From Granulicella cerasi (GTDB lineage: Bacteria > Acidobacteriota > Terriglobia > Terriglobales > Acidobacteriaceae), in assembly GCF_025685575.1 (NCBI RefSeq), contig NZ_JAGSYD010000001.1, positions 933,852 to 997,851 on the forward strand: a DNA stretch of 64,000 bases, written 5' to 3'. The translations under genes and the position numbers were made by a program. The notes below the pieces were generated by a model. The model saw only the letters and a list, made by a program, of their open reading frames with translations, made no database searches and was not told the origin of the DNA. Below are positions 16,833 to 26,500 of the stretch, in pieces; position 1 is the stretch's first letter, and each line of letters opens with the position of its first letter.

Positions 16833-18071
16833 TTGCGCCCTTCCATGACCGTTACTCGCGCCGTTCGCTCTATGGCTCTCTCTGCTTCCTTCGCTCTGCC
16901 CTCAGTGCTCTGGGCGGGCGCGCCCAAGCCGCAAGCAGCTCCAGCGCATTGGGTGGCGAGCTGGACAGCATCGGCGATGACGGTAGAGAACAAGCACACA
17001 CTCGAGGCTGACAGCACCGTCCGCAACGTAGTGCATTTGTCGGTGGGCGGTGCTGCATTCCGGGTGATCCTGACCAACGAGTATGGCGTGGAGCCGCTGG
17101 TGATCGGCGGAGCGAGCGCAGCGCTTTCAGCCGGAGCGGATGCGATCCTGCCGGCGAACTCGCACCCGCTCTTGTTTCACGGAAAGCCTTCTCTCGTGAT
17201 CCCCGCAGGAGCGGTCATGGTAAGCGATCCCATAGAGATGTCGGTGAAGCCGTTCGCCGATGTGGCCATCAGCCTCTTCGTGCCGGGACAAAAGCTGCAT
17301 ACGCTCACCGGGCACAGCATCAGCCTTACAGCCAACTTCGAAGCACCCGGCAACCAGATCGACGCGCCGAGTCTGAGCCAGGCGACGAAGGTGCGTCCGT
17401 GGCGGTTTGTCCGCGCGGTGGACGTGCTGGCCGCAGCTGACGCAGCTACGATCGTGGCCTTCGGCGACTCCATCAGCGAAGGCTTTTCGAGCGCAGAAGG
17501 CATGAACCACCGCTGGCCGAATCGACTGGCCGAGCGGCTCGCCGCGCGGCCTGAGACCGCGCGTTTTGCCGTTGCGGATGAAGCCATTAGCGGCAATCGC
17601 GTGCTGCACGACGATACCGGCCCGGCGGCGCTGCGCCGTTTCGACGCGGACGTGCTGGCCGTCAGCGGGTTGAAGTACTTGATCATCCTCGAGAGCATCA
17701 ACGACATCGGACACATGACGTCGCACCCGGAGAGCACGGAGCGGCCGGTGACGGCGGAAGACTTGATCAACGGGCTGAACCAGATGATCGAGCGCGCTCA
17801 CGCGCACGGCATCAGGGTCTACGGCGCAACTCTCACGCCGTTTGAGGGCGTTCACTCCTACAGCGCGTCGGGCGAGGCCATCCGCCAGCAGATCAACGAG
17901 TTCATTCGTCACGGCGGACGCTTTGATGATGTGATCGATTTCGACAAACTCGTCGCCGATCCGTCACACCCCACCCGCATCCTTCCGGAATGGGACAAGG
18001 ACCACATCCACCCCAACGACGCGGGCTACATGAAGATGGGCGATGCGGTTGAGTTGAAGCTGTTCCGCTGA
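16833..18071 (+). CDS. Secreted GDSL/SGNH-family lipase/esterase with N-terminal accessory domain
   Basis: About 412 residues. TTG at 16833 has AGGAG at 16821-16825, whereas the ATG at 16845 has none at useful distance. Signal segment: SMALSASFALPSVLWAG. Residues about 30-200 form a beta-rich domain (HWVASWTASAM, RVILTNEYGVEPLVIGGA) common in two-domain GDSL esterases. The SGNH domain shows block I IVAFGDSISEGF with S213, block III ESINDIGH with the Asn, and block V DKDHIHPND with the Asp-His pair. This layout matches secreted GDSL enzymes near polysaccharide lyases and hydrolases. It is divergent from the serine-hydrolase operon and upstream of a membrane-anchored regulator. Confidence 0.82.
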   Translation: MRPSMTVTRAVRSMALSASFALPSVLWAGAPKPQAAPAHWVASWTASAMTVENKHTLEADSTVRNVVHLSVGGAAFRVILTNEYGVEPLVIGGASAALSAGADAILPANSHPLLFHGKPSLVIPAGAVMVSDPIEMSVKPFADVAISLFVPGQKLHTLTGHSISLTANFEAPGNQIDAPSLSQATKVRPWRFVRAVDVLAAADAATIVAFGDSISEGFSSAEGMNHRWPNRLAERLAARPETARFAVADEAISGNRVLHDDTGPAALRRFDADVLAVSGLKYLIILESINDIGHMTSHPESTERPVTAEDLINGLNQMIERAHAHGIRVYGATLTPFEGVHSYSASGEAIRQQINEFIRHGGRFDDVIDFDKLVADPSHPTRILPEWDKDHIHPNDAGYMKMGDAVELKLFR

Positions 18072-18089
18072 AGTGCACCAAAGGTTAAC

Positions 18090-18107
18090 GATAAGAGCCC
18101 AGATAAG
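18090..18107. promoter_or_regulatory. GATAAG direct repeat upstream of the cryptic regulator
   Basis: GATAAG occurs at 18090-18095 and 18102-18107, 12 bp apart, in the 177-bp gap before the regulator at 18249. The same hexamer pair, as TTATC on the other strand, marks the promoters at 16719, 19614 and 39180, but here there is no TTGC at the conserved distance. Autoregulation is possible but unproven. Confidence 0.4.
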
Positions 18108-18226
18108 AGCTGTAACCGCATTTGAAAAGAGTGGTTTGCTGGAGCTGCCGAAAGTGCGGAATCTCGGAAATACGCCCGGCAAAAGCCGGTATGGACGGTT
18201 CTGCCCCTCTGCTCATATGATGGTGC

Positions 18227-18239
18227 ACCTCCGAGAGGT
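18227..18239 (+). promoter_or_regulatory. Hairpin that pairs with the ribosome-binding site
   Basis: ACCTC (18227-18231), CGA, GAGGT (18235-18239) form a 5-bp stem. GAGGT is also the Shine-Dalgarno sequence of the gene starting at 18249, nine bases further on. A second short hairpin, CCGGC-AAAA-GCCGG, lies at 18176-18189. The stem could lower translation of the regulator. Confidence 0.45.
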
Positions 18240-18248
18240 CGCCATATT

Positions 18249-19562
18249 ATGCAAGCGCAGATAGAAGTGGGCGGTTGGGTGCCCACCACGAAGAGCGATA
18301 AGGATGCGGTGCGGGAAGAGCTCGAGCGTCTGCTCGCTCACCCCTATTTCAGCCAAAGCAAGCGCTACCCTCAATTTCTGCGGCATGTGGTGGGGCACAC
18401 GCTGGCGGGCGACGACTCGGTCGTGAAAGAGAGGGTTCTCGGCATCGAGATTTTCGGGCGCACTCCGGATTACGACACCGGCACGGATCCAGTAGTGCGC
18501 GTCACCGCGACGGAGATCCGCAAGCGCCTCATCCTTTATTACCAACAGCCCGAGCATCAGCAAGGTATTCGGATCATTCTTCCTGCGGGTTCTTATTCTC
18601 CGCGGTTTCAGCTTCCAGATGAAGTGCATGACGCGAAGCCCGATAATGCTGTACCCATCGAAGAGCCCGCCGAAGCGATGCACGAGGAGGCGCCGCTTCT
18701 ACTGACCGTCGCAGCCGAAGAGCCTGTAGCGGAACAGCCAGCAGGGGCAGTTGCGGAGCCAGCAGCATCTGCAACCGCCCGTCGCTTTCCGCACTGGTGG
18801 ATGATCGCAGCCTGCGCTCTGGTGCTCCTGGTCGGTGCGGCTTATGCTGTTCGGCGAGGAATGCAACCGCCGCCGCAGCAAGGTTTCTGGGCGCCGATGA
18901 TGGGTTCAACCGACCCGGTCTTGATTTGTATTCCGGACCAGATGAACGATTCGCAGTTAGTGCTTTGGGATGCGTCGAACCCGAAGAAGCCGACTACTGT
19001 GCCGGTACGCCGGTCAGAGGTGGCGATGACGGATCTGCCGCCGCTGTTGAACATCGTAGCGGCGCTCGATCAGCATAAGCGGCCGTTTCACATCAAAGGC
19101 TCGGCGGTCACGGGATTGGACGACCTTCGCCAATCTGACGCCATTCTGATCGGTTCCTTCAATAACCCGTGGACACTGCGCTTCACGCAGACCCTTCGTT
19201 TCCACTTTGCCAACGACGCGGATGTGAAGCGGCTGAGGATCGAGGATCGCGAGCACCCTGAGAGTGCGGCCTGGACGCGCGATACCTCGAGGCTCTATCA
19301 GGACACGTATTACGAGGATTACTCCATTCTTGCGCGCTTCCTCAACCCGGACACGGGTCGCTATGTGGTGATGGTGGCGGGACTCGGTCACGGCGCGACG
19401 CTCGCGACCGGTGCATTTCTCGCGTCCGATGAAGACACGGCAGCGCTGATGCGCCTTGCGCCTGCAGGTTGGAAGGGACAAGGGATGGAGGCCGTGCTGA
19501 AGACCTCAGTCGCAGGTGATGAAGCAGGCGCACCGCATGTTGTCGCTACCTATTTCTGGTAG
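18249..19562 (+). CDS. Membrane-anchored protein with cryptic winged-helix-like N-terminus; candidate regulator
   Basis: 437 residues; the full-length family is not one I can name with certainty. Residues about 20-120 (FLRHVVGHTLAGDDSVVKER, VLGIEIFGRTPDYD, RVTATEIRKRLILYY, IRIILPAGSYSPRF) follow the order of an OmpR-type winged helix: a KER-containing helix, a conserved helix rich in basic residues, and a terminal hairpin ending G-Y-x-x-x-F, parallel to KEELVATVW...LRRVVED...TIPKVGYRL in the regulator at 2447. A Glu/Ala-rich linker and one transmembrane helix (about 182-202) follow, then about 230 predicted periplasmic residues with no recognised domain. It sits just upstream of the TonB receptor operon, where a sensor-regulator is expected. 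DNA binding is inferred. Confidence 0.6.
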   Translation: MQAQIEVGGWVPTTKSDKDAVREELERLLAHPYFSQSKRYPQFLRHVVGHTLAGDDSVVKERVLGIEIFGRTPDYDTGTDPVVRVTATEIRKRLILYYQQPEHQQGIRIILPAGSYSPRFQLPDEVHDAKPDNAVPIEEPAEAMHEEAPLLLTVAAEEPVAEQPAGAVAEPAASATARRFPHWWMIAACALVLLVGAAYAVRRGMQPPPQQGFWAPMMGSTDPVLICIPDQMNDSQLVLWDASNPKKPTTVPVRRSEVAMTDLPPLLNIVAALDQHKRPFHIKGSAVTGLDDLRQSDAILIGSFNNPWTLRFTQTLRFHFANDADVKRLRIEDREHPESAAWTRDTSRLYQDTYYEDYSILARFLNPDTGRYVVMVAGLGHGATLATGAFLASDEDTAALMRLAPAGWKGQGMEAVLKTSVAGDEAGAPHVVATYFW

Positions 19563-19613
19563 TTCAGCGAGCCCAGGAATTCCCAGAGAACGACCGCAGC
19601 TGAGAGTGCGTGT

Positions 19614-19746
19614 TTATCAGGCTCTTATCATGCGTTGTAAAAATGCCGAAAAGTCGCGCTATTGAGGCATTCGCGCAGCTTTAGCGTCACGAATCCAGAG
19701 CTTATCTGTAAACGGCTTGCTACATATTCCTGCAGCCTCCTATAAA
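19614..19746 (+). promoter_or_regulatory. Promoter region of the large TonB-receptor/glycosidase operon
   Basis: The 272-bp gap holds TTATC at 19614, 19625 and 19702; spacings are 11 and 77 bp, all multiples of 11. The third copy starts TTATCTGTAAACGGCTTGCT. TTGCTA (19717-19722) and TATAAA (19741-19746) make a sigma70-like promoter with an 18-bp spacer. Every distance from TTATC to -35 (15) and to -10 (39) equals that at 39244-39288. Leader length to the ATG at 19835 is about 80 bases. Confidence 0.65.
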
Positions 19747-19834
19747 CGTGCGGTTCAAGTAGCCGCAGGTTGACGCGAGCTGTACGCCATCCCGAGAGAA
19801 GTGAAGGGTGGACGTTTCGAGGAGTAGGGTCGGG

Positions 19835-22800
19835 ATGGTTATGGTGGAAGCATGGAGAACGCTGCGGGACTGGTCGCAAGTTCTGCACAAGCGGTTGTGG
19901 GTTCGGCTGGGAGTGTTTCTCGGAGCGTTGCTGACGCTGGGCCTTCTGGCTCCGGCAACGGTCTTTGCTCAAGGACAGAACACGGGCACCATCAGCGGCA
20001 ACGTAAAGGACCCTCAGGGCGCCGCCGTGGCCAACGCGGAGGCAACACTCTTCTCCGTCGATGAGCAGTCAAGCATCAAGGTGAAGGTGAATGGCCGCGG
20101 AGAGTACCTCTTTCCGACCGTGAAGCCGGGGCGGTACACGGTCACGGTGAGCGCGCCTGCGTTTCAGAATTACACGGGTGACGGCATCGTGATCAACGCG
20201 GGCGAGAACATCCGCTTCGATGCCGCGCTGCAGATCGGCGCGCCGACAGAGACGATTACGGTAGACACGGACTCAGCAACCGTGGACACGCGCTCGGCCA
20301 CAGTTGCGGCCGTCATCGATCCGGTACTGGTGCAGAACCTTCCTGTGGATGGCAACAATGTCGTGTCGCTGGCGGCTCTGTTGCCTGGAGTCACGGACGT
20401 TTCGGCGCCGACGACCTTCACGTCCGACGCTGGTGGCCCCAGCTATATTTCCTCCGGCTCGCGTGCCAACCAGAACCTGTTTCAGCTCGACGGCATGATG
20501 TGGAACAACGTGTACTACAACAGCGGCCTGAACTTCCCGCCGCCGTTCATGCTGCAGGAAGTCTCTGTACAGCTTGTGAATTTCAAGGCCCAGTACGGGC
20601 GCAATGTCGGTAGCGTCTTCAATGCGATTACGTCGTCGGGCACCACGCGCTTTCACGGCACGGTGTGGGAGTACATCCAGAATCAGGCGTTGAATGCTTC
20701 GGATTATCTCTCGCACACGAATCCACATCTGGTGCAGAACCAGTTCGGCATGACCTTGGGCGGTCCGGCGTGGAAAGACAAAGCGTACTTCTTCGTCGGC
20801 GTACAGGACCTGCGGAGTTCGGCGGAGGTAATCTCGAACACGCAGCTGCCCACGGCGGCAGAGCGCGGACTGAATCCTGATGGAACACCGCGGCCGTGTG
20901 TGAGCTCCATCTGGGCGGGCAAGACTTGTGCGAGCTTCGCTGGCGACTATCCGGCGACGACGGACTTCACCAAGGCAGGCGTCGCGAATCCGTTCTTCAA
21001 GACAAGCTCTTCGAGCGCAGGCACGCAGGCGTTGGTGGCGATTGCGCAATCGCAGATCGCCTCTACGGCTGCAACCGCTGCAGGGCAGGCACAGGGCGCG
21101 CAAAATTGCTACGACGATTTGAACAATCTGGTGGCGTCCAGCTCGGTTCGCTTCATGCCGAATGCTGAAATCCCGTCCGAGTGCTTCAACCCGGTGACGC
21201 AGAACCTCTACAAAAAGTACATTCCGATCCCGACGCAGAATGGCGTGCCCGTCACCGTGCCGACCACGCTTCCCACGATGGCGCGCCAACCCCGCAACGA
21301 CTGGGACGGCCTGGCACGCGCGGACGTGCATTTTGGCCAGCACGCACTGGAAGCGAAATACTACGTCACGAGCGTGAATGACGTGACGGCTAACAGCGTT
21401 TCGCCGAACGGAACAGCTGATGCGAACTATAACCTGGATGCAAACTCCGGCGGCATCATCTCCGGCAATGTGGGCGACACCTGGGCCATTCGCCCGAACC
21501 TGTTGAACATCTTCCGCGCCGGGTACAAGCGGTACAACTACAACATCGTTCCGATCGACACGACGACGCTGCTGGATCTGGGGGGAAACTTCACCGATCC
21601 AGGCTATCCTACGCTGCCGCGTTTTTCGGCGAACGCACGTTTCACCATCGGCTCTGGAAACTCGGCATGGAACTACACGGCAAACGCGAGCACGGAGTTC
21701 AGCAACAATACCTCGCTGACGCATGGAAACCATAATCTCCAGTTCGGTGCGCAGTACCTCTTCCTGCAATACGTCACGCGGAATGACTACGCGCCGGGCC
21801 TGACTGCGTCCTCCGTCTTCACGACGCTGGGCATGGCTGACTTCGCGATGGGCATGATTGGAAGCCTGGCAGTTGGCAACTCTCGCGACTTCGGCGCAAA
21901 CAGCAACTCGTTCTACGTCTACGTGCAGGACGACTGGCGCGCAACTCCGCGATTGACCGTGAACCTCGGCCTTCGCTATGAGCTGCCGCGGCCCTGGTAT
22001 CAGCCCAACGGTCGCGGCGTTACCTTTATTCGCGGCTACCAGTCGAACCGCTTCCTGAACTCGCCAGAAGGCTTTGCGTTCCAGGGCGATCCCGGTATTC
22101 CGAACGCGATCATCAAGAACACGTACAACGACTTCGGTCCGCGCATCGGCTTTGCGTACGACCTCTTCGGCAACGGCAGGACTGCGATTCGCGGTGGCTT
22201 TGGCATCTTCTTCGATGCGCTGAACGCGAACACCTCCGGTAGCGGTGCGCCGTATACCTATCGTGCGCAATACACGAACCCAAACGGCAGCTTCTCGCAG
22301 CCGTTGTTGGGAAACCCCTCGGTGCCAGCCAACTACACCACGCCCGATAAGGCGAAGTTCGGCCAGCCTCTTTCAATCAGCTTTGCCGATCCGGATGTGA
22401 CGCCAGCGTATACCGAGGCGATCAACCTGAGCCTTCAGCAGAAGATCAAGTCGGCGACGGTCGAGATGCTGTACGTGGGAAAGCTCTCGCGTCACCTGCT
22501 CGCAGCCTATGATCTCAACCCCTCGATCTACGATTGCTCTGGTCTCTACTTCCAGGCAGATCCGGTGAAGTATTGCACGGGCGCATCCACGTCTTCGGAC
22601 TCATACTCGGCCCGTTCTCGCTATCCCGGTTTCAACTACGGCGGACAGGGGCTGGTGAACCTGAATTCGATTGCTTCTTCCAGCTACAACGGCTTTGAAG
22701 TGATCTACATTCAGCGCGCCAGAAACTTCCTGAATACGACGATGTCGTACACCTACTCGAAGTCACTGGATACGGGTAGCAACAATACGTCGAACTACGC

Positions 22801-23488
22801 TTCGACGCCGAACCCAGACAACATCAACCTCGACTACGGACCTTCGGACTTCAACTCTACGCACATCCTCAATATGGGCTGGACGCTGCAGTCGCCCAAG
22901 ATGAAGCGGGGCAATGCGTTCACAAAGATGTTGCTCAACGACTGGCAGTTTGGCGGCATCTTCAACGCGCGCACCGGGCATCCTTTCAGCCCGACGTTGA
23001 CCATCGATGCATCGCTGACTGGCGAGCCGAACCAGAGACCGCCATTGGCTCCGGGCTATACGCACTATGTTCCCTTGCCCAGCAATCGCCACCGCGTGGA
23101 CAAGGTAAACGAATGGTTCAACGTGTGTTCCTTTGCGTCCAACGCGAGCAGCACGGCGAATACCTGCGGCGTCGCTTCGCCCATTCCGGCTGGTTACAAG
23201 AATGGTGTGTCGCGCAACTCGCTGGTGGGTCCAGCTTTCATTGAGAGCGATTTCAGTCTGCGCCGCGCACTTCGCGTCAACCACGAAAAGTGGCAGCTGC
23301 AGCTCAGGGCGGACGCGTTCAATATCTGGAATACGCCGAACCTAGCGAATCCGCTCACAGCCATTTCGCCATCGGCCTCGACTGCAAACAGTCTGCCCGC
23401 TGGCAAGATTCTCGCCACAGTGGGCAAGGGTGGCAGCGTGGGCACGAATGGCAGGCGTGTGCAATTGGCGTTCATCATTCGCTACTAA
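19835..23488 (+). CDS. TonB-dependent receptor, Oar-like, lead gene of the saccharolytic operon
   Basis: About 1,217 residues. ATG at 19835 has GAGGAG at 19819-19824; a GTG at 19808 is possible but poorly placed. Signal peptide LGVFLGALLTLGLLAPATVFAQ. The carboxypeptidase-regulatory-like domain follows (TGTISGNVKDPQGAAVANAE, LFPTVKPGRYTVTVSAPAF). The plug contains VQNLPVDGNNVVSLAALLPG and NLFQLDGMMWNN. The barrel has many aromatic-rich strands and ends GRRVQLAFIIRY with an aromatic C-terminal residue. It should import oligosaccharides made by the enzymes encoded downstream. Unlike Bacteroidota loci there is no SusD lipoprotein; the next two genes encode surface proteins that could take that role, which is an inference. 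Confidence 0.9.
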   Translation: MVMVEAWRTLRDWSQVLHKRLWVRLGVFLGALLTLGLLAPATVFAQGQNTGTISGNVKDPQGAAVANAEATLFSVDEQSSIKVKVNGRGEYLFPTVKPGRYTVTVSAPAFQNYTGDGIVINAGENIRFDAALQIGAPTETITVDTDSATVDTRSATVAAVIDPVLVQNLPVDGNNVVSLAALLPGVTDVSAPTTFTSDAGGPSYISSGSRANQNLFQLDGMMWNNVYYNSGLNFPPPFMLQEVSVQLVNFKAQYGRNVGSVFNAITSSGTTRFHGTVWEYIQNQALNASDYLSHTNPHLVQNQFGMTLGGPAWKDKAYFFVGVQDLRSSAEVISNTQLPTAAERGLNPDGTPRPCVSSIWAGKTCASFAGDYPATTDFTKAGVANPFFKTSSSSAGTQALVAIAQSQIASTAATAAGQAQGAQNCYDDLNNLVASSSVRFMPNAEIPSECFNPVTQNLYKKYIPIPTQNGVPVTVPTTLPTMARQPRNDWDGLARADVHFGQHALEAKYYVTSVNDVTANSVSPNGTADANYNLDANSGGIISGNVGDTWAIRPNLLNIFRAGYKRYNYNIVPIDTTTLLDLGGNFTDPGYPTLPRFSANARFTIGSGNSAWNYTANASTEFSNNTSLTHGNHNLQFGAQYLFLQYVTRNDYAPGLTASSVFTTLGMADFAMGMIGSLAVGNSRDFGANSNSFYVYVQDDWRATPRLTVNLGLRYELPRPWYQPNGRGVTFIRGYQSNRFLNSPEGFAFQGDPGIPNAIIKNTYNDFGPRIGFAYDLFGNGRTAIRGGFGIFFDALNANTSGSGAPYTYRAQYTNPNGSFSQPLLGNPSVPANYTTPDKAKFGQPLSISFADPDVTPAYTEAINLSLQQKIKSATVEMLYVGKLSRHLLAAYDLNPSIYDCSGLYFQADPVKYCTGASTSSDSYSARSRYPGFNYGGQGLVNLNSIASSSYNGFEVIYIQRARNFLNTTMSYTYSKSLDTGSNNTSNYASTPNPDNINLDYGPSDFNSTHILNMGWTLQSPKMKRGNAFTKMLLNDWQFGGIFNARTGHPFSPTLTIDASLTGEPNQRPPLAPGYTHYVPLPSNRHRVDKVNEWFNVCSFASNASSTANTCGVASPIPAGYKNGVSRNSLVGPAFIESDFSLRRALRVNHEKWQLQLRADAFNIWNTPNLANPLTAISPSASTANSLPAGKILATVGKGGSVGTNGRRVQLAFIIRY

Positions 23489-23539
23489 GAGTTTGTTGGA
23501 ACCGGCAATACGAGAGACGTAAGGAACACGGAGCAACAC

Positions 23540-26500
23540 ATGAAGAAGTTGTTTCAGCTCGCACAGATTCTAGCCGTGACCGCACCGGCCTTTATCGGGC
23601 TGCAGGCCGCAGGTCAGACCAACACGCTGATCCCCGAGCCCTTCGCAACACTCTCGATGGGCATCGCGGCGGGTAGTGGTAATACGCTTTGCACCACCAG
23701 CATCAAGAACGCTGGCGGGCAAAGCCTTGGTGATGGATGCCTCCCGAACCAAGTCGCAATGACGACGCTGTATGACTCGCAGGTTGATTCCCTGGGCAAC
23801 GTTTATGTTTCCGAACAGGGAACGGGCACAGCCGGTGGCTTCGACATCCGTGTGCTCTACAAAGGTGGAAGCGCACTGACGGCAGCTTTGCTTGCGGCCA
23901 ACGGGAACACGACCAACTTCACGCTAACGCCCGGCCGAGTGTATACCATCGCTGGCGGGCAGACGGTCAATCTGACGAAAAATCTCGGAGTCTACTACTG
24001 CAACAACGCCGGCACCGGCGCAGTGGCGATGGACCTCTCCGGCAACGGCTGTCCGGCTGCGCAGGCACGCATCGGTGCGAAGGGCATTGCGATCGACAAG
24101 TACGGCAACATCTTCTTCGCGAACACCGTGAATCAGGCGAGCATTCGTGTGGTCTACGTGGGCGGCGATGATGTTGCGAAGCTCATCACGTTGGAGAATC
24201 CCACGATCAGCGCGCCGCAGGTCGGCTATGTGTATCAGCTCGCCGGCGCGGGCGCGACCGGAGCCGAAGGCGATGGGGGCCTGGCGAGCGCCGCGGGATT
24301 CATCAACCCGCGTTACATCGCCGTGGGGCCGGATGGCAACATCTACCTGTCGGATGGCGGTGCGGGGTCCGCAACCGTGATCGCCGCAGGTAACAACGTG
24401 CGCATGATCGACGGCAAGACGGGCTTGATCAGCACGGTGGCAGGAGAAAACACTTGCGGGAACACCGCGTATAACTCTGCGGTGGGTTGCCCGTTCGGCT
24501 ACTCAGGCGATGGTGGTCCGGCCGCGGGCGCGCTGATGAACTCGCCGTACGTCCTGTTTCTCGATGCCAGCAATAACCTCTTCATCTCGGACTACACGAA
24601 CGCACGCTTCCGCGTCGTATATCGCGGCGGCACGGTGGGTGGGCTCACGAACCCTGTGGTGGGTTACATCTACACCTATGCGGGCGCAGGAACCGCTACA
24701 GCGAACGGTACTGTAGCGCAGAACGTAAAGCTCGCAGCAAGCACTGATCTCAGCGGCGGCGTGGATCCGGCTGGCAACATCTACATCTTCGACGCACTCA
24801 ATGTGAGGCTCTGGAAGTTCGACGCACTCACGGGCGTTGGGAACGTCATCGGCGGATTGAACGCGGCGATGACTCCGGGCATCTACTGCTCTGGAAACTC
24901 GGGGCCAATGTCGCAGGACAACTACGGTGACGGCTGTCCTGCATTGCAGGCGCGCGGCAAGATCATCGGCAAGATCACCTTCGATAAGACCGGCGACTTT
25001 TACACCGCAGGCGACGGCACCAACACGGTGCAGCGCTGGACCTTCAACAGCGACTTCGGCTCCAGTCCGGACGGTACGACAGTCAAGCAATATGTGGCTT
25101 TCACGGCCACGCCCGCTGCGGCAACGGGGCTTACGGGCCGCACCTTCACGCTGAACGGTGGCAATACGGCGGAATTCGCCGATGCTGGCGGAACAGTGTG
25201 CACAGCAGCAGCCAGCATTTCCAATCGCGGCACCTGTGTGATCAACGTGGCGTTTACGCCAGCGCATCCTGGTCGACGCTCTGGCTCCATCCGCCTCACC
25301 TCCGCTGCAGGCGTGGTGGGGACTGCGTATCTCACCGGCTCCGGCATGGCTTCTGACCTCGCCGTGGATTCCAGCACGACCTCCAGCATCGGCAGCGGAG
25401 TGACGGCCGGCGGCATCACCACGGACTTGAACGGAAACGTGTACGTGACCGATAGCGCGAGCGGCAGCTTGCTGAAGGGCAGCACGACGGGCACCGCACT
25501 GACGACGCTTGTGAGCGGATTAAAGTCGCCCTCACAGGTTGCGATCGACAACGCGGGCAATCTCTACATCGCCGATACAGGGAACAATCGCGTCCTGGTG
25601 ACGGATCCCACGGGCAATACGCTCGCCACGCTGGGCACCAGCCTGTCTTCGCCGCAGGGTGTTGCGGTGGATGCGTACGGCAACATCTTCGTCGCGGATA
25701 CCGGTAACAATCAGGTGCTCAAGTTTTCGCTGAATAACATCAGCAGCGTAGCCTCACCGCTGGGCTTGACGACCGCTCTTTCGAAGCCGACGCAACTGTC
25801 AATCGACTCGACGAACGACCTCTATATTCTCGACTCGGGCAACGCGCGCATCACGCGTACGGGGTTCGCGAGCGGAGTGACCGACATTCTGCAGCTCGAT
25901 TCAGGCGTGGTGCCTACGGGCCTTGCCGTTGATGTCGCTGGCGATGTCTACATCACCGATAGCGGCTCTTCGAGTGTGATCGCGTATCCGCTCGGCACGG
26001 CTCCGGGCAACGTTCTCGCCAGCGGTCTAACGAGACCCGTAGGCATCGCCACTGACGCGGACGCAAGTCTCTACATTGCTGACGCTGGCGTGACGAGCGT
26101 GAAGGCCTTTCATCGCAGCGCGGGCAGCATCGTCTTCCCGACTACCAACCTCAACTCCACCTCAATGGCCAGCATCTCGTTGAGCAACGTTGGTAACGCG
26201 GATCTCACCTTCCCCAGCGCGCCTGCTACAACGCTTACCGGCAGCTCGTTGTTTTCGGTCGCGCCCTCTACGTCCAGAGGATGCGCCGTGGGTACGAACT
26301 ACGCGGCGGGGAATGGTTGCAACTTCACGGGTAGTTTCTCGCCGACGATATCGGCCACGGCGACAGCTACGGAAACCTTCAACACGAACGCTGCGAACAA
26401 CGGAAGCGTGAGCGCGCTACTCTCCGCCGTGGGCAAGGTGCTTGTGCCAACAACGACGAGCGCCACGGTCGCTCCTACAGGCGCTGTCTACTACAGCCAG

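Noticed and set aside
20273..22270. Minus-strand open frame of 665 codons opposite the second TonB receptor
   Set aside because: Same antisense artefact of high-GC codon use; no recognisable protein features.
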